Source: an uncultured Candidatus Melainabacteria bacterium
GTDB taxonomy: Bacteria > Cyanobacteriota > Vampirovibrionia > Gastranaerophilales > Gastranaerophilaceae
DNA length: 35,274 nt
NCBI GenBank assembly: GCA_949741915.1
Contig: CATJOM010000051.1
Coordinates: 1 to 35,274 of the forward strand
Reading direction: 5' to 3'
Under the pieces are notes generated by a model. It saw nothing but the letters and a program-made list of their open reading frames with translations, did not search any database and was not told where the DNA came from. Position numbers and translations under genes: made by a program. Shown piece after piece: positions 31,975 to 35,274 of the stretch (position 1 is its first letter; every line of letters begins with the position of its first letter).

Positions 31975-32120
31975 AATTATAAACTTGCTGTCTTATTTAT
32001 AAATCTATCTAAAATTGTAAATAAAATTAAACAAAACTAAATAAAGGTGGAAATCAGGCACGGTTTTGTATTAAAATATTGTTAAAATTAGGGGATTTAT
32101 AGAATTTAGGTTTTAAACGT

Positions 32121-35100
32121 ATGGCGGATAATTTAGAGATTAGAGTAGAGCAGCTTACGGATGCAATTAGAGGGTTGTACAATAAACCGTCTTTGACGCC
32201 GGCTGAAATAAATAACGCATTTAATACAATGCTTCAAAGGTTTGAGAATCAGACTAATTTGAGCACTGAAAAAATGCTTCAAATCATAGTTAACGAAATC
32301 AAAAGAACGGCCGAAGAAAGACAGGGCAATCTTCAAGAAATGCTCTATAATTTTGAAGGCGCTGTTAAAAATGCTGCTGCACAGATTACAAATCCCAAAT
32401 TTGAGATGCAGATGTCAAAATTAGACACTGACTTAAATTCTTTGTATACAAAAGTTAACAATCAGGAACTGCAGTTTCAGAAGTTTACACAAACTTTGGA
32501 TGCCTTAAGGACATCGGGCACAGCCGCAGAGATGGTAAAATTAAGTAATGATTTTGCTGCATTTTCACGGGGTTTTGATAATATAACAAATACACTGAAT
32601 AAAAATTTTGCTGAGTTTCTAGAGCAAGTGCAGTCTTTTAGCCAGAAGGAAGAACTAAACCAGATAAAATATAATCTTGAAGAAATTATTAAGAATTCCG
32701 CCAATATTACGTCTGCTGGTGAAAAAATTGATACTCTTGCAAATAGGGTGCATAACTTATCCTCAAAGGAAGACACGAATTATATTAATGAAAAAATTAC
32801 TATACTTACGTCCTTTTTAAGCGATCTCAAGGCTTACATGGAAAAGAACGATATGGATAATAAGGAGCAATTCCGCTCTACTATTGCAAATATCGAACAA
32901 AAGCTGGATAATCTTAATTTTGGCACAATAGATGAAATCAAGGGCGATATCAAGAATCTTTTTAATGAAATAAGAAACACTGCCACTTATTCAAAAGATG
33001 AAATAATAGCAAAATTCGCTGATATTGTGGATATAATTAACAAAAGTTATACAGAGATTGGTGAAAAATTAACTCTTGAGCAAGGAAATGTAAATAATAA
33101 TCTTGCGCAATTAACGGGTGAAGTAGAAAGGGTGTGTGCGGCCGTTACAGATGGAATTACGGGCCGCAGTGAAGAGATAAAGATACAGCTTCAAGGGCTG
33201 AATGATGATTTTCAGAATTTTAAGAATGCTCTTGTTGAGCTATCGTCAAATATAAATATTGATGAGGCTGCAAAGAGTATAATACAAAGCAATTCTGAGA
33301 CACTCGAGTTAAGTCATGACTTTATTCAAAGTCAGATTGGCAAGATTGAAGAGGCTTTACAAAGGCAGGAAGAGGCTGATAAGCAGCATCTTGTTAATGC
33401 CATTGAGCTTTTGAAGACAGAATTTGGGCAAATGTCTGCAAGGATGTCCGAAGAGATGTCCAGGCAAAATTCTTATGTGTCTGAGAGAATGGATTCTCTT
33501 GAGGCGGGTATTCAGCAAAATCATAATGACAGTCCTGAAAAACTTTTTGAAGAGCCGCTTAACCGTATTTCAAAGTGTGTTGAGTCGCTAGAATCATCTG
33601 ATACCCTGCGTCAGTTTTCAGAGATGCTATCAGAGGTCACAAATGATATAAATGTATCAATAACTAATTTGAAGGATAATTTCGAAAAGGCCCAGGATGG
33701 CAGCAGCATTGCTGTTTTGCAGCAATTAAATGATACTGTTCCAAAAATTTCCGATAAACTTGAAATTTTTAGAAACCATGTTGTGAGTGAAAACTCTGCA
33801 AATATTACAGAATTGAAACAGCATTTTGCACAGGTTGTAGATACTATAACTTCAAGGGTTGAGGGGATAGCAGGCTCAATTAAAGATGATTTTCAATCTT
33901 TTAATTCAGGTGGGCTCGACAGTGTCAAAGTTGATTTGCAGAATATGTCAAATCATATAATGGAAACCATTGAAAATATTAATTTTAATATTACCAGGGA
34001 ATTTAATGACCACAAGACAAATATCGATGAAGTTTTGTCAAAGATTACGGATTATGAAGATAAATTCAGGGATAAATTAAACTCTATTGAATCAACATTT
34101 GAAACTCTGAGCCAGGAAGGCACAGATAGAATTAATGATGCCATAAGCTTAAGTCAGCTGCAGGTTCATGAGACGCTAAACACCATTAAAAGCGATATTC
34201 TTGCAGGTATTTTAGGCATAAACAAGAATAGCAAGACGAATTTTGAGATGCTTGATGTTAAGCTTGAAAAATTAATTAAAAAATCTGTAGTTGAAGCCAA
34301 TCAAGAGAAGGAAAAAAGTTCTGTAACTTCTCTGCAGGAAGCAAGCCAGCAGGAGCTTTTAGCTGAGATTGAAAATAAGGTCGAAAGATGCAATCTGCAA
34401 CAAATTCATAATGGTAAAGAATTATTAAGTGAAATTCAGAATTTGAATTCAGAGTTGTCTTTTAAGATTGAAAGCCTTCATCCAAGTAACAATGATATTA
34501 CACCAAGCCTGATAAGAGGCATTGATGATAAGGTTCAGTCTATCCTTGAAGCCAATGTTGATAAGGAAGAATATGTAAAACTTATAAAAGCACATATGGA
34601 TTTGAGGATGAAAGAGGTCATCCAAAAAATTGCCAAAATCGTAAGCGTTTTTAGGCCTGATGCAGAGAAAGAAGAGGATGCACAAAAGGTTGCAGCAAGT
34701 GTTAAACTTGATGGTCTGCTATCGCAGCTAGAATACCTAAAGGATAATACTTTTGCTGAAATAAAGGAGGGCTTTGACAGGCTCGACAAGAAGGAAGAAA
34801 TCTTATCAGATATTTACAAAAACGTTGGCGAAGCTCTTTCAAATACTGTTTATATCAAAAATAATGCAGCAAATGAGTTCAAGGGTGTTCTTGAAGAAAA
34901 GCTTGAGAACATAAAAAATGTAGAGTTTTTGATTGAGGATCTAAAGAATGCTATACAAAATAATCAGACCAATACGCTCGAGAGGATAAATTCGCTTAAT
35001 GAGGATGTAAATTCTACCCGTTCAAATGTTAATGAAAAAGTGGATGCATTCCAAAATGTTCTTAGCGAAAAAACCGAAAATTTGCAAAACATTTTGAATG

Positions 35101-35274
35101 ATAAAACTAGTTCCATGCGCGATATTTTGAATGAAAGAACAGAAAATCTTCAAAATATTTTGGATGAAAGGTCAGAACATCTTCAAAATAAGCTGGCCGA
35201 AAAAGTTGATAACATTCAAAACAGTGTAGCTGAAAATGTTGGTGATATAAGAAGTGCTATTAACGATAAGGCTA
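32121..35274 (+). CDS. Giant coiled-coil protein, truncated by the window edge
   Basis: One frame is open from the ATG at 32121 to the last base, 1051 codons with no stop. The start MADNLEIRVEQLTDAIRGLY has no signal peptide, and no hydrophobic segment long enough for a membrane span appears, so the protein is cytoplasmic. The whole visible part is helical, rich in Glu, Lys, Asn, Ile and Leu, with Pro confined to about a dozen residues, i.e. a very long coiled coil. No ATPase, zinc or other catalytic motif is visible. From about residue 979 it becomes a tandem 11-residue repeat. An upstream spacer of 146 bases has a TGTTAAAAT box and a weak ribosome binding site. It resembles a structural or scaffolding protein; a tape-measure or SMC-like role is not supported by motifs. 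Confidence 0.75.
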   Translation, partial: MADNLEIRVEQLTDAIRGLYNKPSLTPAEINNAFNTMLQRFENQTNLSTEKMLQIIVNEIKRTAEERQGNLQEMLYNFEGAVKNAAAQITNPKFEMQMSKLDTDLNSLYTKVNNQELQFQKFTQTLDALRTSGTAAEMVKLSNDFAAFSRGFDNITNTLNKNFAEFLEQVQSFSQKEELNQIKYNLEEIIKNSANITSAGEKIDTLANRVHNLSSKEDTNYINEKITILTSFLSDLKAYMEKNDMDNKEQFRSTIANIEQKLDNLNFGTIDEIKGDIKNLFNEIRNTATYSKDEIIAKFADIVDIINKSYTEIGEKLTLEQGNVNNNLAQLTGEVERVCAAVTDGITGRSEEIKIQLQGLNDDFQNFKNALVELSSNINIDEAAKSIIQSNSETLELSHDFIQSQIGKIEEALQRQEEADKQHLVNAIELLKTEFGQMSARMSEEMSRQNSYVSERMDSLEAGIQQNHNDSPEKLFEEPLNRISKCVESLESSDTLRQFSEMLSEVTNDINVSITNLKDNFEKAQDGSSIAVLQQLNDTVPKISDKLEIFRNHVVSENSANITELKQHFAQVVDTITSRVEGIAGSIKDDFQSFNSGGLDSVKVDLQNMSNHIMETIENINFNITREFNDHKTNIDEVLSKITDYEDKFRDKLNSIESTFETLSQEGTDRINDAISLSQLQVHETLNTIKSDILAGILGINKNSKTNFEMLDVKLEKLIKKSVVEANQEKEKSSVTSLQEASQQELLAEIENKVERCNLQQIHNGKELLSEIQNLNSELSFKIESLHPSNNDITPSLIRGIDDKVQSILEANVDKEEYVKLIKAHMDLRMKEVIQKIAKIVSVFRPDAEKEEDAQKVAASVKLDGLLSQLEYLKDNTFAEIKEGFDRLDKKEEILSDIYKNVGEALSNTVYIKNNAANEFKGVLEEKLENIKNVEFLIEDLKNAIQNNQTNTLERINSLNEDVNSTRSNVNEKVDAFQNVLSEKTENLQNILNDKTSSMRDILNERTENLQNILDERSEHLQNKLAEKVDNIQNSVAENVGDIRSAINDKA
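35055..35274 (+). repeat. 33-bp/11-residue tandem repeat at the end of the coiled-coil gene
   Basis: Six consecutive units and a partial seventh follow the pattern N-x-L-x-E-K-x-x-N-L-Q: NVLSEKTENLQ, NILNDKTSSMR, DILNERTENLQ, NILDERSEHLQ, NKLAEKVDNIQ, NSVAENVGDIR, then SAINDKA at the edge. Eleven-residue periodicity (hendecads) gives a right-handed or straight coiled coil. The third and fourth units are nearly identical at DNA level, so copy number probably varies. The array continues beyond the window. Confidence 0.75.

Noticed and set aside
32133-34789. Several minus-strand frames of 67-99 codons under the coiled-coil gene
   Set aside because: All lie antisense to one continuous plus-strand frame and lack start signals.
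1-35274. CRISPR arrays, insertion sequences, prophage genes, rRNA or tRNA genes
   Set aside because: No regularly spaced repeats, transposase or integrase motifs, or rRNA/tRNA structures were seen.

Overview
The window looks like a chromosomal segment of an AT-rich, Gram-negative (diderm) bacterium. It carries an LPS-export ATPase and permease (LptB, LptF/G type), FabI-type fatty acid synthesis, a primary-like sigma-70 factor, a fused PilM-PilN protein with a PilO-like partner, and a large SRP RNA with an Alu domain. This mix, with many small helical proteins and a huge coiled-coil protein, would suit a gut Melainabacteria/Vampirovibrionia (Gastranaerophilales-like) genome. That placement is an inference; no rRNA, tRNA or other phylogenetic marker RNA beyond the SRP RNA was seen.

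Layout. 1-1225 is an accessory stretch: a gene entering from the left edge, a 26-residue hydrophobic peptide inside a long-range-paired element with a minus-strand terminator across it, and an AbrB-type regulator divergent from a small helical protein. 1226-4515 holds dnaB (minus) and radA (plus), separated by 518 bases that contain an orphan minus-strand terminator. 4786-7309 holds a lone fliI-type ATPase (minus) divergent from a DUF2085 membrane protein and a secreted protein. 7839-9663 is rlmB plus a sigma-70 factor (minus). 9765-12114 is pilMN-pilO (plus), followed by a lone radical SAM gene. 13262-13803 is a frameshifted small gene divergent from an HTH regulator. The SRP RNA (about 14081-14341) lies directly in front of a DnaQ-like exonuclease.

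15293-16510 is mostly non-coding and holds the most striking element of the window: a U-depleted RNA with six AGAGAGAA motifs, ending in an intrinsic terminator. A GH38 alpha-mannosidase follows. 18990-23410 is a minus-strand cluster that reads lptB, lptF/G, phosphodiester glycosidase, pilin-like membrane protein, thioesterase, VTT-domain protein. fabI (plus), a LOG-family protein and ilvD (minus) come next. A candidate sRNA lies upstream of ilvD, followed by a second AbrB-type gene divergent from a small protein. 28189-31974 is a methyltransferase, then glmU, prs and a family 4 uracil-DNA glycosylase. The last 3.15 kb is one uninterrupted reading frame for a giant coiled-coil protein that runs off the window with an 11-residue repeat array at the edge.

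How the parts fit. Housekeeping functions are scattered: replication (dnaB), recombination and repair (radA, family 4 UDG), cell-envelope precursors (glmU, lpt genes), PRPP supply (prs), branched-chain amino acids (ilvD), lipids (fabI) and protein targeting (SRP). Between them sit small regulator/small-protein modules, always divergent, with repeats or palindromes in the shared promoter. Two housekeeping genes (radA, fliI) appear to be transcribed as leaderless mRNAs. All functional calls come from motif and family recognition by eye; no search was run.
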